Source of the DNA: a bacterium
Lineage (GTDB): Bacteria; Planctomycetota; Planctomycetia; Planctomycetales; Planctomycetaceae
Assembly: GCA_016124895.1 (NCBI GenBank)
Contig: WGMU01000105.1
Location: forward strand, 19,126 to 83,125
Length of the DNA stretch: 64,000 bases
Direction of reading: 5' to 3'
Below are positions 29,120-38,298 of the stretch, piece after piece. The notes under the pieces are model-generated. The model was not told where the DNA came from. It did not search any database and worked only from the letters and a program-made list of their open reading frames with translations. Every line of letters starts with the position of its first letter. Positions within the stretch are counted from its first letter, which is position 1. Both the position numbers and the translations under genes were made by a program.

Positions 29120-29420
29120 ATTTCAACTGGCTTTGACCTGAGAAAAGGTGTCCAGGGGACTGTTACTGACCGCCACTGACTGAACGAGCGGTCAAGACTC
29201 GCAACTCCGCAGCCGTTTCCGAGTGAGCCGCAGGCGTTACTCCACAGACTGCCAACCGACTGAGTCGCCAAGCCAACGCACTCCCCTCGACACCTTTTTC
29301 TTTTTCTCTGCGGGGCATTCTGCCCGTTTTCGATTCCCGCCGGCAACTGGCTGTGTCTGGAACTGCGGGAGCCACTTCGGCTGATGTCTGACGTACCGGT
29401 TAAGGCAAAGCTGGTCGTCT
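29120..29420. other. 301-base intergenic region
   Basis: Lies between a plus-strand small gene and the 3' end of the convergent PhyH gene. A pyrimidine run CACCTTTTTCTTTTTCTCTG near 29299-29318 is the only notable composition feature. I see no gene, tRNA or palindrome. Confidence 0.4.
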
Positions 29421-30146
29421 TCAGGGTCTGATCTGCCGATTCCACTGCAGGCCGTTGGGCAGCGACTCTGCCGCATATTCGATGTGAATTACGCGTCGAT
29501 GAGTCGGCTGAACGGCGCGCGATGAGGCGTGCAGTGTCATGGGGCACATTGCAACAACGTCCCCTGCCGACGCGGCACAGATGGCTTGGGGAACACGTTT
29601 CTTCCAGTCGTCAAGTTCATCATCCAGCCAGCCGTGACGGTGAGAACCGGGAATCACCCGCAGTGCCCCGTTCACAGAACTGCAATCGTCGAGGTGAACT
29701 CGCAGCGCCAGCATCCGCGAGAGGATCTCAGGCGGAGGCTGGACCTGCCACACATCTGCCTTTCTGCCCCACGCCAGAAAGCCCGGTGTCTCGATCTTTT
29801 CTGCGACGGAAATCACGCTGTCCTGATGCCATCCCAGAGCCCAGTTCGCGTCCGGAGTTTTGTCGAAGAAGATTGCGCGCGACGCGAAGGCATCAGGGCC
29901 AAGAATTGCCGTGACCAACGGCCACAGTCCCGGACTGACCGCGAGAGAACAGACGGTTGGTGACATCTCCAGCAGGTTCCGAACGCCGTAGACGGACTTC
30001 TTCCGCCGGACAGCTTCACCAGTTGGTTCACCCTCAATCGCCGAGCAGAGGTCTGCAATCTGACTTCCTGAAATCGCTCTGCGCAGGATTGCATATCCAT
30101 CGCGAATGAACTTCTCACGCAAGGACGACGGACCTGTCTCGGTCAT
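29421..30146 (-). CDS. Phytanoyl-CoA dioxygenase (PhyH)-family Fe(II)/2-oxoglutarate oxygenase
   Basis: 241 residues from the ATG at 30146; the frame is open 40 codons further upstream into the CoA-binding gene but that part is not needed. The first two iron ligands are His107 and Asp109 in GWHQDSV; the distal histidine is in the LHASSRAVQPTHRRVIHIEYA segment, where arginines for 2-oxoglutarate also lie. PhyH proteins hydroxylate diverse small molecules, and the substrate is not deducible. It follows the CoA-binding protein gene by 20 bases in a minus-strand run with the HIT gene. Confidence 0.88.
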   Translation of the reverse strand: MTETGPSSLREKFIRDGYAILRRAISGSQIADLCSAIEGEPTGEAVRRKKSVYGVRNLLEMSPTVCSLAVSPGLWPLVTAILGPDAFASRAIFFDKTPDANWALGWHQDSVISVAEKIETPGFLAWGRKADVWQVQPPPEILSRMLALRVHLDDCSSVNGALRVIPGSHRHGWLDDELDDWKKRVPQAICAASAGDVVAMCPMTLHASSRAVQPTHRRVIHIEYAAESLPNGLQWNRQIRP

Positions 30147-30166
30147 GGTTCCCAGATCCTGATGGC

Positions 30167-30559
30167 TCAAACCGATCCGGGGCTGATTCCCAGATCGACG
30201 ATGCTGCAGGCTTCGATGATCTTCAGTCCAAGTTCCGCAGCCCGCGCACGAATGCGGGCGTCGCAACTGCCGGGGTTGAACCAGACTTCGTTAACGTCGA
30301 AAGCGGCGATTTCATCCAGCAGTGCAAGTCCGACATCGGCAGGCACGTAGACCGTCATCCGGTCGAGATGTTTGACCGGCAGTTCACTGAGCGACGCGAA
30401 TGCAGGAAGTCCCTCGATCTCGGCAGCGTGCGGATTGATCGGAAAGACCTGGTAGCCTTTCTGCCGATGCGCTCGAACCGAAATGTTGCCGAAGCGCGAT
30501 CGGTCACGACTGGCACCAATGACAGCGACGGTCGGCCGGTCGTCGCGAATTGACCTCAT
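30167..30559 (-). CDS. CoA-binding domain protein (YccU-like)
   Basis: 130 residues, a single Rossmann-type CoA_binding_2 domain: TVAVIGASRDRSRFGN, YQVFPINPHAAEIEG, VYVPADVGLALLDEI, EVWFNPGSCD. This matches the small stand-alone family related to succinyl-CoA synthetase alpha N-termini. Its biochemical role is unknown. The start overlaps the stop of the HIT gene by four bases, so the two are translationally coupled. Confidence 0.88.
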   Translation of the reverse strand: MRSIRDDRPTVAVIGASRDRSRFGNISVRAHRQKGYQVFPINPHAAEIEGLPAFASLSELPVKHLDRMTVYVPADVGLALLDEIAAFDVNEVWFNPGSCDARIRARAAELGLKIIEACSIVDLGISPGSV

Positions 30560-31086
30560 GGCAAAGTTGCTCCAGCGGCGTCTGTGTCAGAGGAGAGTGC
30601 TTCCCTCAGGATCGTGTAAAGCGCGTCGAGTGACTGCGGGATGACCTTTGTCTCGCCGAGCACCGGCATGAAGTTGGTGTCTCCATTCCAGCGCGGAACG
30701 ATGTGCCAGTGGAGATGCCCCGGCAGGCCGGCCCCGGCAACCCGGCCGAGGTTCAGTCCGACGTTAAAGCCGTCGGGGGTCATGGTCTGTTCCAGCACGC
30801 GGGTCAGCTTCTGCAGCAGATGTGTGCTTTCGAGCAACTCTGCGTCATTGAGGTCGCGCAGGTCGGCCTTGTGTTCGCGCGGAGCGATCAGGAGATGTCC
30901 GTTGTTGTACGGAAAACGGTTCAGCACAACGAGCGAATGCTCGCCGCGCAGTACGACCAGGTTCTCACGGTCAGCGTCGCTGTCCCGATAGTGGCACAGA
31001 AAACAGGAATGCGCGGGCTGCTCCGAGGGACCCGTGCTCTGCACATAGGCCAGACGCCAGGGAGCCCAAAGCTGCTTGTGAGTCAC
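30556..31086 (-). CDS. HIT-family nucleotide hydrolase/phosphorylase (Ap4A phosphorylase-like)
   Basis: 176 residues. The histidine triad is HLHWHIVPRW, preceded by the NLGRVAGAGLPG loop, and the N-terminal WAPWRLAYV and a CFLC pair match the actinobacterial/planctomycete Ap4A phosphorylase-like branch. It would cleave dinucleoside polyphosphates or related nucleotides in the cytoplasm. First gene of an overlapping pair with the CoA-binding protein. Confidence 0.92.
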   Translation of the reverse strand: MTHKQLWAPWRLAYVQSTGPSEQPAHSCFLCHYRDSDADRENLVVLRGEHSLVVLNRFPYNNGHLLIAPREHKADLRDLNDAELLESTHLLQKLTRVLEQTMTPDGFNVGLNLGRVAGAGLPGHLHWHIVPRWNGDTNFMPVLGETKVIPQSLDALYTILREALSSDTDAAGATLP

Positions 31087-31130
31087 GTTGATGCTTCCTT
31101 CGTCGGCTGACAGATTGATGGCAGACCGGG

Positions 31131-31556
31131 TTACTGCCTTTTCGGGATCAGCAGCAGTTGCCCTGTCGAAATCGACGTTCCCGATTCAAAGTAGTTGGCT
31201 TCACGTAACGCGTCGACGGAAACACCGTATTTCTGAGCGATCGAGGTCAACGTTTCTCCCTGCCGGACCTCGTGCCAGGTCGATGACGACGACCCGCCTG
31301 ACTTTGGCAATTGCAGAACCTGGTCGGCCGGTACGTCGGGGACGGCCCCAAGATCGCGAGCGCTCGAAGCGCCCGGCGTTGGAGACCACGTCTGACCTGG
31401 CATCACCGGTGTCGGCTGAATCAGCGTCGGGGGATTCTGCCCTACTGGGCCTGTTGGGGGCGGAGGTCCGTACCACATCGGACCACAACCGGCCGCCGCC
31501 GTAAGAACCGTCAGACGGATCACGGGGGATTGCCACAGAGAAGAAGTCCATTTCAT
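31131..31556 (-). CDS. LysM-domain lipoprotein
   Basis: 141 residues from the ATG at 31556, which has AGAGGA eight bases upstream; a TTG two codons earlier is less likely. The N-terminus ends with a lipobox-like TAAAGC, so the Cys may be lipid-modified. A Pro/Gly-rich linker (about 25-90) leads to one LysM domain at the C-terminus (HEVRQGETLTSIAQKYGVSVDALREANYF ... GQLLLIP), which binds peptidoglycan-type glycans. A role as an envelope-anchored glycan binder is inferred. Confidence 0.86.
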   Translation of the reverse strand: MKWTSSLWQSPVIRLTVLTAAAGCGPMWYGPPPPTGPVGQNPPTLIQPTPVMPGQTWSPTPGASSARDLGAVPDVPADQVLQLPKSGGSSSSTWHEVRQGETLTSIAQKYGVSVDALREANYFESGTSISTGQLLLIPKRQ

Positions 31557-31605
31557 CGTCAAAGTCCTCTGAAATCCGTTACAGAGTCATCCTGATAAAC
31601 CGTCT

Positions 31606-31968
31606 TCAACTTTGAAGCTCAATTGGCAAAGCGTCGATCTTCGCCGCGCAGATGAAGTCGTTCTCAGACAGTCCGCCGATTGCGTGTGTCCAGAGTTGGA
31701 TCGTGACATGTCGATAGCGTTCGAGGTGCAGGTCCGGGTGATGCCCCTCTGCCTCTGCAACCGTTGCCACGTTCTCAAAGAATCGCATCGCCGACATGAA
31801 GTTCTTAACGACCCATGACTTGCGGATCCGCTCGCTGTTGGGGGTGAGTTCCCAGCCGCTGAGCTGCTGAATCTGCTCGGCCGCTTCTTCTGGCGAAAAC
31901 TTCGGGACGCCACCTTCGCAGGGCAGACATTTTTTCGCGGTGAGCTGGTCGCACGACAGGATTTCCAT
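31606..31968 (-). CDS. 4a-hydroxytetrahydrobiopterin dehydratase (pterin carbinolamine dehydratase)
   Basis: 120 residues, full length. The motif EGHHPDLHLERYRHVTIQLWTH carries the active-site histidines and the ALPIELQS-like end fits. The enzyme regenerates dihydropterin after aromatic amino acid hydroxylation and also exists as a stand-alone pterin-recycling protein in bacteria. No pterin-dependent hydroxylase gene is visible nearby. Confidence 0.93.
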   Translation of the reverse strand: MEILSCDQLTAKKCLPCEGGVPKFSPEEAAEQIQQLSGWELTPNSERIRKSWVVKNFMSAMRFFENVATVAEAEGHHPDLHLERYRHVTIQLWTHAIGGLSENDFICAAKIDALPIELQS

Positions 31969-32063
31969 CGGTTCACCTTTCTCACAGGCAGACGAGTTAC
32001 CTGAGTCAGAGCCTCACAAACGCAGAAACGCACGCTGCCGTGTGAACGACATCCGTTCGCAGA

Positions 32064-32861
32064 TTATTCTGGTTGCGGCGGCACTCCGAGTGACTTGCCG
32101 CCGTCGATAGCGAGCAGCGTTCCCGTCAGCATGATCGCCGCATCGCTCACGAGGTACAACACCGCTTGTGCAATCTCTTCGGGCGTGATCATCCGACCGA
32201 ATGCTCTGGCCAGCGGGCTCGCCGCGATCAATCGTTGTACGGCGAGATCACGGTCGTCGGAAGCGTCGAGTTCTGCTTCGATCATCCGCGTCCCGCCGAC
32301 CGGACCGGGACAGACGGCGTTGACCCGTATTCGGTCTTTCGAGTGGCAGAGCGCCAAGGACTTCGTCAGACCGGACAGAGCCAGCTTGCTGATCGAATAA
32401 ACCGGATCGTGCGACCGCGGCAGAAGACCAGCGTTACTCGACACATTAACGATGGCCCCACCTCGGCCGTCTGCGACCATGTACCGGATGGCATGCTTGC
32501 AGCCGAAGAACGCCGCTTTCAGATTTGTATCGAGACAGGCGTCCCAGTCGGCCTCCGTGACATCCTGAATCTGTTTAACCATGCCAATTCCGGCATTATT
32601 AACCAGGACGTCAATCCGCCCGGACGTTTGTGCTGCAAGATCAAAGACACCAGCAAGTTGCGACTCGACGCGAACGTCGCACTGAAGCTGCTCGATTCCG
32701 AGTTGTGAGTACAGTTCGTTGTTTTCGTCACGGAGCGGCGAAAAGTCGGCAGTGAAGACGCTGGCTCCCTGCCGTGCGAGCAGAATCGCCGTCGCACGCC
32801 CGATTCCACTGGCGCCGCCCGTGACTACAGCCGTGCGTCCTGTCAGCCTTCCGGTCGTCAT
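32064..32861 (-). CDS. SDR-family oxidoreductase
   Basis: 265 residues. TGGASGIG near residue 14 is the cofactor loop, NNAG near 90, and the Ser...YSISK set near 140-158 is catalytic. It ends with the typical LTGTLLAIDGGKSLGV. A second SDR at 15861 is only distantly similar, so this is not a recent duplicate. Substrate unknown. Confidence 0.9.
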   Translation of the reverse strand: MTTGRLTGRTAVVTGGASGIGRATAILLARQGASVFTADFSPLRDENNELYSQLGIEQLQCDVRVESQLAGVFDLAAQTSGRIDVLVNNAGIGMVKQIQDVTEADWDACLDTNLKAAFFGCKHAIRYMVADGRGGAIVNVSSNAGLLPRSHDPVYSISKLALSGLTKSLALCHSKDRIRVNAVCPGPVGGTRMIEAELDASDDRDLAVQRLIAASPLARAFGRMITPEEIAQAVLYLVSDAAIMLTGTLLAIDGGKSLGVPPQPE

Positions 32862-33173
32862 TTTGTCGAGTCTCCTTTGGACCGTATGTCGCCGTGAGGT
32901 ACGAAACTCCTGTAACCGATTGAAATTAAAGAGGTTACATTTTTGTCACGGGAGTTTCTGTGGTCGCAGGACGCCAATGCTCAGTGTCCCCATGGAATCT
33001 TGCCGGAATCTGCCGAACTATTCCACGAACAGCTCGGTAACTTGGCTGTCGATCGCGAGATGAGACAAACTGGCACGCTGCTGTCACAGAGGTTTCAAGT
33101 CCCCCATTGGTTTCGTAGACTGATCCCGGTCACTCCGCAAATCGCTTCACCCTTTCAGAATAGAGGCACTGTT
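32862..33173. other. 312-base divergent intergenic region
   Basis: Separates the minus-strand SDR from the plus-strand DUF1501 gene and must contain promoters for both. A/T-rich stretch AATTAAAGAGGTTACATTTTTG around 32925-32946 is the best promoter candidate. The DUF1501 frame remains open upstream here but reads as non-coding. Confidence 0.4.
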
Positions 33174-34487
33174 ATGTTTCTTCCCACTCCTGGCGACATG
33201 TCCCGCCGACACTTTATGCGTCACATGGCGGCGGCGGCGGCGACGATTCCGACACTGGATTTCATCAGTCATGTGCAGGCCCATGCTGAGACTGCACGAC
33301 GTAACAACAAGGCCTGTATCCTGATGTGGGCTGGCGGGGGACCGCCGACGATTGATATCTGGGATCTGAAGCCCAATTCCAAGAACGGCGGCGAGTTCAA
33401 GCCGATCGACACGGCTGCCCCCGGCGTTCAGATCAGTGAGCACATGCCGAAGACAGCGCAGGTGTTCGACAAGCTGTCACTGGTTCGCTCGATGAGCACT
33501 CGCGAAGCCGACCACAATCGCGGTCGCTACTACATGCACACGGGCTTTGTCCCGAATCCAACAGTTGTGCATCCCACGTTCGGCTCGGTCATCAGCCACG
33601 AGATTGGGTCGAAGCGCAAAGACCTGGAGATTCCGGCATTTGTTTCGATCAATGCACCGAGCGGTAGCCACGGTTACATGGGGACGTCGAACGCTCCGTT
33701 CGTTGTCGGCAGCGATGGACGGATTCGCAACGCCGATCGCGGCGACCTGGGTGACGACCGACTCGGTCAGCGGCTCAACATGCTGGGTGTCATCGAGGAA
33801 GGTTTCATCAAGTCCGGCCGTGGCGAACTGCCGCAGTCTCACAAAGACGTCTACACGAAGGCCGTCAACCTGATGACTTCGGAGCAGATGAAGGCGTTCA
33901 AGGTTGATGATGAGCCGCAGGAAATCATCGACATGTACACCGGCGGCGCAAACGGCGCTGGTGGCATGATGGCTCGTGGCAGTGCCTTTGGTCGCAGTCT
34001 GTTGATGGCACGTCGCCTCGTTGAGACCGGTGTTCCGTTCGTTGAAGTGGGCGTCAATACTGGTGGCTGGGATCTCCACAACGGTGTATTCGACGCTCTG
34101 AAGAACACCAACCTGCCGCCAATGGACACAGCGATCGCCGCCCTGGTCACCGACCTGACGCAGCGTGGCATGATCGACGATGTCACGCTGGTATGGATGG
34201 GCGAGTTCGCTCGTACGCCGCGAATCAACCAGAACGTCGGTCGCGATCACTGGGCCGCGAGCTGGACGAACATGATTGGCGGCGGTGGTCTGAAGAATGG
34301 TCAGGCAGTCGGTGCGACCAACGAAGACGGTACCGCCTGCATCACAAAGACGTATCAGCCTGGCGATATCTGGGCGACCGTCGCACATGCAATGGGTATC
34401 CCGACGAGCATCGTTCACACGTCGAAGAACGGCCGTCCGATGAAAATTGCCAACGGCGGAACCCCGATCGCTGAGCTGATTGGCTGA
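33174..34487 (+). CDS. DUF1501 protein (Tat-exported, sulfatase-like fold)
   Basis: 437 residues from the ATG at 33174, with AGAGG seven bases before it. The N-terminus has a Tat-like signal ([21 protein letters not shown]). The body shows [41 protein letters not shown] and [20 protein letters not shown], which are typical DUF1501 motifs of the alkaline-phosphatase superfamily fold. In planctomycetes DUF1501 genes accompany DUF1549/DUF1553 genes; here the partner is the fused gene 35123-37324. Enzyme activity is unproven. A strong terminator follows directly. Confidence 0.92.
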   Translation: MFLPTPGDMSRRHFMRHMAAAAATIPTLDFISHVQAHAETARRNNKACILMWAGGGPPTIDIWDLKPNSKNGGEFKPIDTAAPGVQISEHMPKTAQVFDKLSLVRSMSTREADHNRGRYYMHTGFVPNPTVVHPTFGSVISHEIGSKRKDLEIPAFVSINAPSGSHGYMGTSNAPFVVGSDGRIRNADRGDLGDDRLGQRLNMLGVIEEGFIKSGRGELPQSHKDVYTKAVNLMTSEQMKAFKVDDEPQEIIDMYTGGANGAGGMMARGSAFGRSLLMARRLVETGVPFVEVGVNTGGWDLHNGVFDALKNTNLPPMDTAIAALVTDLTQRGMIDDVTLVWMGEFARTPRINQNVGRDHWAASWTNMIGGGGLKNGQAVGATNEDGTACITKTYQPGDIWATVAHAMGIPTSIVHTSKNGRPMKIANGGTPIAELIG

Positions 34488-34515
34488 TCGAACGGTTGGC
34501 CGGTAACGCAAGCGA

Positions 34516-34545
34516 CGCGGGAGCCGTTTTCGGCTCCCGCGTTTT
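34516..34545 (+). terminator. Intrinsic terminator after the DUF1501 gene
   Basis: A perfect 11-base stem, CGCGGGAGCCG (34516-34526) with CGGCTCCCGCG (34531-34541), TTTT loop, followed by TTTTC. It lies between DUF1501 and the ECF sigma factor gene, so these are probably separate transcripts. Confidence 0.92.
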
Positions 34546-34577
34546 CATAGGTAGAACGGTTTCTGCAGGAACACGCA

Positions 34578-35126
34578 GTGGCGTCATCTCCAGATATCGC
34601 AGCTCCGCCTGTGCCCAGCGAGGAGTTCGTGCAGCTCTTCAGCCGGAATCAACGGCGGCTGTATCTGCACATACTCGGGCAGGTCGGCAACCCGGACGAC
34701 GCCGAGGAAATCCTGCAGGAAACGAACGTGATCATCTGGAGCAAGTTCGACCGGTTTGAACTCGGCACCAACTTTATTGCGTGGTCATTTCAGATTGCGA
34801 ATTACGAGGTGCTGAAGCTTCGTGACAGGAAGCGGGCAAATCGGCTGGTGTTTTCTGACGAACTGATCGGAACGCTCGCGCAGGAGTCCGAAGAGTCACA
34901 GGACGACCTTGATCTAAGGCGGTCGGCATTGCAGGAGTGTCTGCAGAAGCTGCGTCCCAGTGACCGTGAACTGATTCAGCAGCGCTACGCACCGGGAAGC
35001 AGTGGTCGCGACGTTGCCGAAACAATGGGCCGGCCGATGAACTCGGTCTATCAGTCGATTGGTCGAATCAGGAAGTCCCTGTTTGAGTGCATCAACCGTC
35101 GTCTTTCGACGGAGGCCGTGCGGTGA
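34578..35126 (+). CDS. ECF-type sigma factor
   Basis: 182 residues from a GTG with AGGA seven bases before it. Region 2 shows LYLHILGQVGNPDDAEEILQETNVIIWSKFDRFELGTNFIAWSFQIA, and region 4 ends with SGRDVAETMGRPMNSVYQSIGRIRKSL, the helix-turn-helix that reads the -35 element. This is the planctomycete/verrucomicrobial ECF type. Its stop overlaps the start of the next gene by four bases (GTGA), a usual arrangement for a sigma factor and its regulator. It likely controls the fused gene behind it or DUF1501-type genes. Confidence 0.92.
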   Translation: MASSPDIAAPPVPSEEFVQLFSRNQRRLYLHILGQVGNPDDAEEILQETNVIIWSKFDRFELGTNFIAWSFQIANYEVLKLRDRKRANRLVFSDELIGTLAQESEESQDDLDLRRSALQECLQKLRPSDRELIQQRYAPGSSGRDVAETMGRPMNSVYQSIGRIRKSLFECINRRLSTEAVR

Positions 35127-37324
35127 GTAGACAATTCGAACAATTCAGACATTTGGTCGAGCTGATTGAACTGCAGCTTGAGCAGTGCATCTCGCGCGAT
35201 GAATTCGCGCAGCTTGAAGAACTGATCCGCAGTGACGCCGAAGCCCGGCGTTTTTATCGAGAGTATCTCGATCTGCACGGAATGCTGCACTGGGGCACGG
35301 CACTGACGGACGCCCCTGAATTGAACGAACAGGAATCCACTGAGCCGTTGAGTCTCGATCTATCCCGCGTCGCCACCATCGCGCACCAACCGGTTCCAGC
35401 GACTCCCAAACCACAACGTCAGAAGCGATCGCTGTCTGCAGTCGTGGCGTTGTGTGCTGCTGCTGTTGTTGCGGCAGTGATCTTTCTGTCCGGGCAGGCG
35501 GACACGCGGAACGAGCTGGTCGATGACTCGGTCCCATCGGCTCCGCATGGGCCGGATAAACTGGATCCAGAGGCGTTGATTGCTGACACAACCGGATTGC
35601 CGAACGATCGTGGGGCGAACGGCAATGCGGCGACCCGGCCAGTTGAGTTGCCGTCGCACCAGGATCGCTCTGGCTCCACGAATGTGGCAGCGCAGCTTCC
35701 TGATGCGGAAGGCTCGTCGAACGACGATCGCCTGGTGGCTCGCGCGGCAGACAGTTTGCCGCCGAATCCGCGGCTCGAATCCGGGTCACACTCCGTTGTG
35801 GCATTTATCAACGAACAGATTCGGCAGGGCTGGCGAGACTCGGACGTTACAGCGTCGCCGAGGTCGGACGATGCCGAGTGGATTCGTCGCGTGACGCTCG
35901 ACCTTGTCGGACATATTCCAACGGCAGAACGCGTCTCGTCATTCCTCGTGGATAAGCGTGAAAACAAACGCGAGTTGCTGATTGACGAATTGCTCGGCGA
36001 TGAGGATTACATCCACAACTGGACGACCATCTGGACGAATCTGCTGATCGGTCGGTCGAATCCACGAGAGGTGAATCGCGACGCTCTGCAGAAGTTTCTG
36101 CGCGACAGCTTTGCCGAAAATCGCGGCTGGAATGAAATCGTTGCGGACATCGTTTCTGCAAAAGGTGCTGCTGAAGAAAACGGAGCGACGAACTTTCTGA
36201 TCGCGCATGTGAATAATCAGGCGGTTCCGGCGACGGCAATCACCGCAAAGCTGTTCCTCGGCCTGCAGATTCAATGCACGCAGTGCCACAATCATCCGTT
36301 CAACGACAAGACGCAGGAAGAGTTCTGGGCGTTCAACAGCTTCTTCCAGCAGGTGGATGTGAAGAGTGTTCCGGTCGTCAGCAATCCAGAGCGGCGACAC
36401 GTTGTGCTGAGCGATCATCCGGAAGGTGGACCGACGTTTTACGAAACGCGGAACGGCCTGATGAAAGCAGCGTTTCCGCGGTTTGAAACTCACAAGGTTG
36501 ACGACGCAGAGTCCGTCAATCGGCGTGATGAACTCGCGAAGCTGATGACGGCTGGTGAAGCACCGCAAATGGCGCGGGCCTTCGTCAATCGGATGTGGCA
36601 GCACTTTTTCGGGGTCGGTTTCACGCCGACAGTTGACGATATGGGTCCGCACGCGGTCGTCAGTCATCCGGAAGTGCTCGACGGTTTGACGCGCGAGTTC
36701 GTGCGCAGCGGGTACGACGTCAAGCAGCTCATGCGCTGGATCTGCCGAACCGACGCGTACAGTCTGACGAGTCGATTTGGCGAGTCGAACTCGGTCGACA
36801 ATCCATCCATTGGCGAGATGCCGCTGTTCAGTCGTGTCTATGTGAAGCCGATGACTGTCGAGCAGCTCTTTGATTCGCTGCTGATCGCCACCGGCGCTCG
36901 TGAGATGTTCGGTAACGACTGGGCCAGTGTCGAGAAGAGACGTCAGGACTGGCTGCAGCAGTTCGTCATGGCCTGGAACACGGACGAGAACGACGAAGCC
37001 GATCTGTTCGACGGGACGATTCCTCAGGCTCTGATGCTGATGAACGGCGATTTGATTCAATCCTCGCTTGAATCTGAACGTGGCACGTATCTTGATCGTG
37101 TTGTCCATTCTCGCGCGTCGGAGAACGACAAGATCGAGGCGATTGCTCTGGCTGCCCTGTCGCGTCATCCGAGCCGTATTGAAGTTGCGGCTGTGCGGCG
37201 ACTGCTGCGTGAGCGCGTTGCGCGGCGGCCTGCTGGAGAAGATTCCGGCAGCCTGGTTCGTGGTGGTCTGGAAGACTATTTCTGGGCGTGTCTCAACTCG
37301 AACGAGTTCATTCTTATCCACTAA
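35123..37324 (+). CDS. Anti-sigma-like membrane protein fused to DUF1549/DUF1553
   Basis: 733 residues from a GTG at 35123 with GGAGG seven bases before; an in-frame GTG 36 bases upstream has no good site. The first ~85 residues are a helical, cytoplasmic, anti-sigma-like segment, one transmembrane helix follows (LSAVVALCAAAVVAAVIFLSG), then a Pro/Asp-rich linker. From about residue 230 the exported part is DUF1549 with the CTQCHNHPF motif (CxxCH, c-type heme possible) and then DUF1553 (FVNRMWQHFFGVGFTPTVDDMG, VKPMTVEQLFDSLLIATG, FIL-type end). Translationally coupled with the ECF sigma gene. A single polypeptide joining sigma control to this exported module is unusual; residues 1-85 have no metal-binding zinc-finger motif. 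Confidence 0.85.
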   Translation: MSRQFEQFRHLVELIELQLEQCISRDEFAQLEELIRSDAEARRFYREYLDLHGMLHWGTALTDAPELNEQESTEPLSLDLSRVATIAHQPVPATPKPQRQKRSLSAVVALCAAAVVAAVIFLSGQADTRNELVDDSVPSAPHGPDKLDPEALIADTTGLPNDRGANGNAATRPVELPSHQDRSGSTNVAAQLPDAEGSSNDDRLVARAADSLPPNPRLESGSHSVVAFINEQIRQGWRDSDVTASPRSDDAEWIRRVTLDLVGHIPTAERVSSFLVDKRENKRELLIDELLGDEDYIHNWTTIWTNLLIGRSNPREVNRDALQKFLRDSFAENRGWNEIVADIVSAKGAAEENGATNFLIAHVNNQAVPATAITAKLFLGLQIQCTQCHNHPFNDKTQEEFWAFNSFFQQVDVKSVPVVSNPERRHVVLSDHPEGGPTFYETRNGLMKAAFPRFETHKVDDAESVNRRDELAKLMTAGEAPQMARAFVNRMWQHFFGVGFTPTVDDMGPHAVVSHPEVLDGLTREFVRSGYDVKQLMRWICRTDAYSLTSRFGESNSVDNPSIGEMPLFSRVYVKPMTVEQLFDSLLIATGAREMFGNDWASVEKRRQDWLQQFVMAWNTDENDEADLFDGTIPQALMLMNGDLIQSSLESERGTYLDRVVHSRASENDKIEAIALAALSRHPSRIEVAAVRRLLRERVARRPAGEDSGSLVRGGLEDYFWACLNSNEFILIH

Positions 37325-37412
37325 GCTGTCTGCGTACCCGATGCCGGACCGCGGTTGAAGTGCGACTCGCGGGAATCCGGCAGCCGATGGTTCAACCTGT
37401 TTGAGGTCGCAG

Positions 37413-38057
37413 ATGGAGACGCCGCGTGAGGACGACGAACTGCTTGCTCGGTTACGCGCCGACGGCGAGTACATTCTTGCCCAGCAGTTCTCGGAGCATC
37501 GCAGTCGACTGTGGCGAATGATCAGTTTTCGTCTCGACGCACGGATGCGTGGCCGCGTCGACCCGGACGATATTCTGCAGGAAGCGTTTCTGGACGCCGT
37601 CCAGCGGCTTGACCATTTTCTTGGGAATCCGGCGACGTCACTGTTTATCTGGCTGCGGCTGATTGTGATGCAGACGATGCAGAACGTTTATCGTCGGCAT
37701 CTGTCGACGCAGAAACGGGACGCGTCGCGTGAGGCATCGAAAGCTCGCGATGAGGCTGGTGATTCGACGGCGGCGTCGATCACCGCGTTTCTTGCCGGAC
37801 AACTGACGTCGCCCAGCCAGGCCGCGATGAAACAGGAGCAACTCGCGCAGCTCGATCAGGCTCTGATCCGCCTGTCAGAGCTTGATCAGGAAGTTCTGGC
37901 CCTGCGTCACTTCGAGGAACTGAGTAATGCGGAGACGGCCGAAGCGCTTGGTATCGACCCGAAGGCGGCCAGCGTGCGATATTTCCGCGCTCTGCGACGT
38001 CTCAAAAGCGTTCTGGAAAAACTGTCTGCGTTTCAGCCGCCGGGATCAGGTTTGTGA
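37413..38057 (+). CDS. Second ECF-type sigma factor
   Basis: 214 residues from the ATG at 37413 (GAGG five bases before it); an in-frame TTG lies 12 bases upstream. Region 2: FRLDARMRGRVDPDDILQEAFLDAVQRL, and region 4 with SNAETAEALGIDPKAASVRYFRALRRLKSVL. The long linker with Thr/Ser/Ala between them (about 105-135) fits the planctomycete ECF-like family often paired with Ser/Thr kinases. It starts 89 bases after the preceding gene. No anti-sigma gene follows it directly. Confidence 0.88.
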   Translation: METPREDDELLARLRADGEYILAQQFSEHRSRLWRMISFRLDARMRGRVDPDDILQEAFLDAVQRLDHFLGNPATSLFIWLRLIVMQTMQNVYRRHLSTQKRDASREASKARDEAGDSTAASITAFLAGQLTSPSQAAMKQEQLAQLDQALIRLSELDQEVLALRHFEELSNAETAEALGIDPKAASVRYFRALRRLKSVLEKLSAFQPPGSGL

Positions 38058-38298
38058 TTCGGCACGGACGCGCCGGCCTGACTGGACTGCTCTCGGTACT
38101 CCGTGCTCAGTCAGTCGTCATTCCGAGAGCAATTGGCAGCGGCCGTCATTCAGGTCCAGTCTGAGAATCCTGGCGAATCTGCGGGCTTGCTCTCCTGAAG
38201 TTCTGCCGCTGTCGTTTACAGTTGTCGCTGAGTGGTCTGGATTCGGAGAGTAGTCAACAGCCGATCGGTTGGAATCGATCAGGTGGGGGTGTTTGATC

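Noticed and set aside
35939..37474. 511-codon open frame on the minus strand opposite the anti-sigma-DUF1549 fusion gene
   Set aside because: The sense strand carries clear DUF1549/DUF1553 motifs; the antisense translation has no recognisable features.
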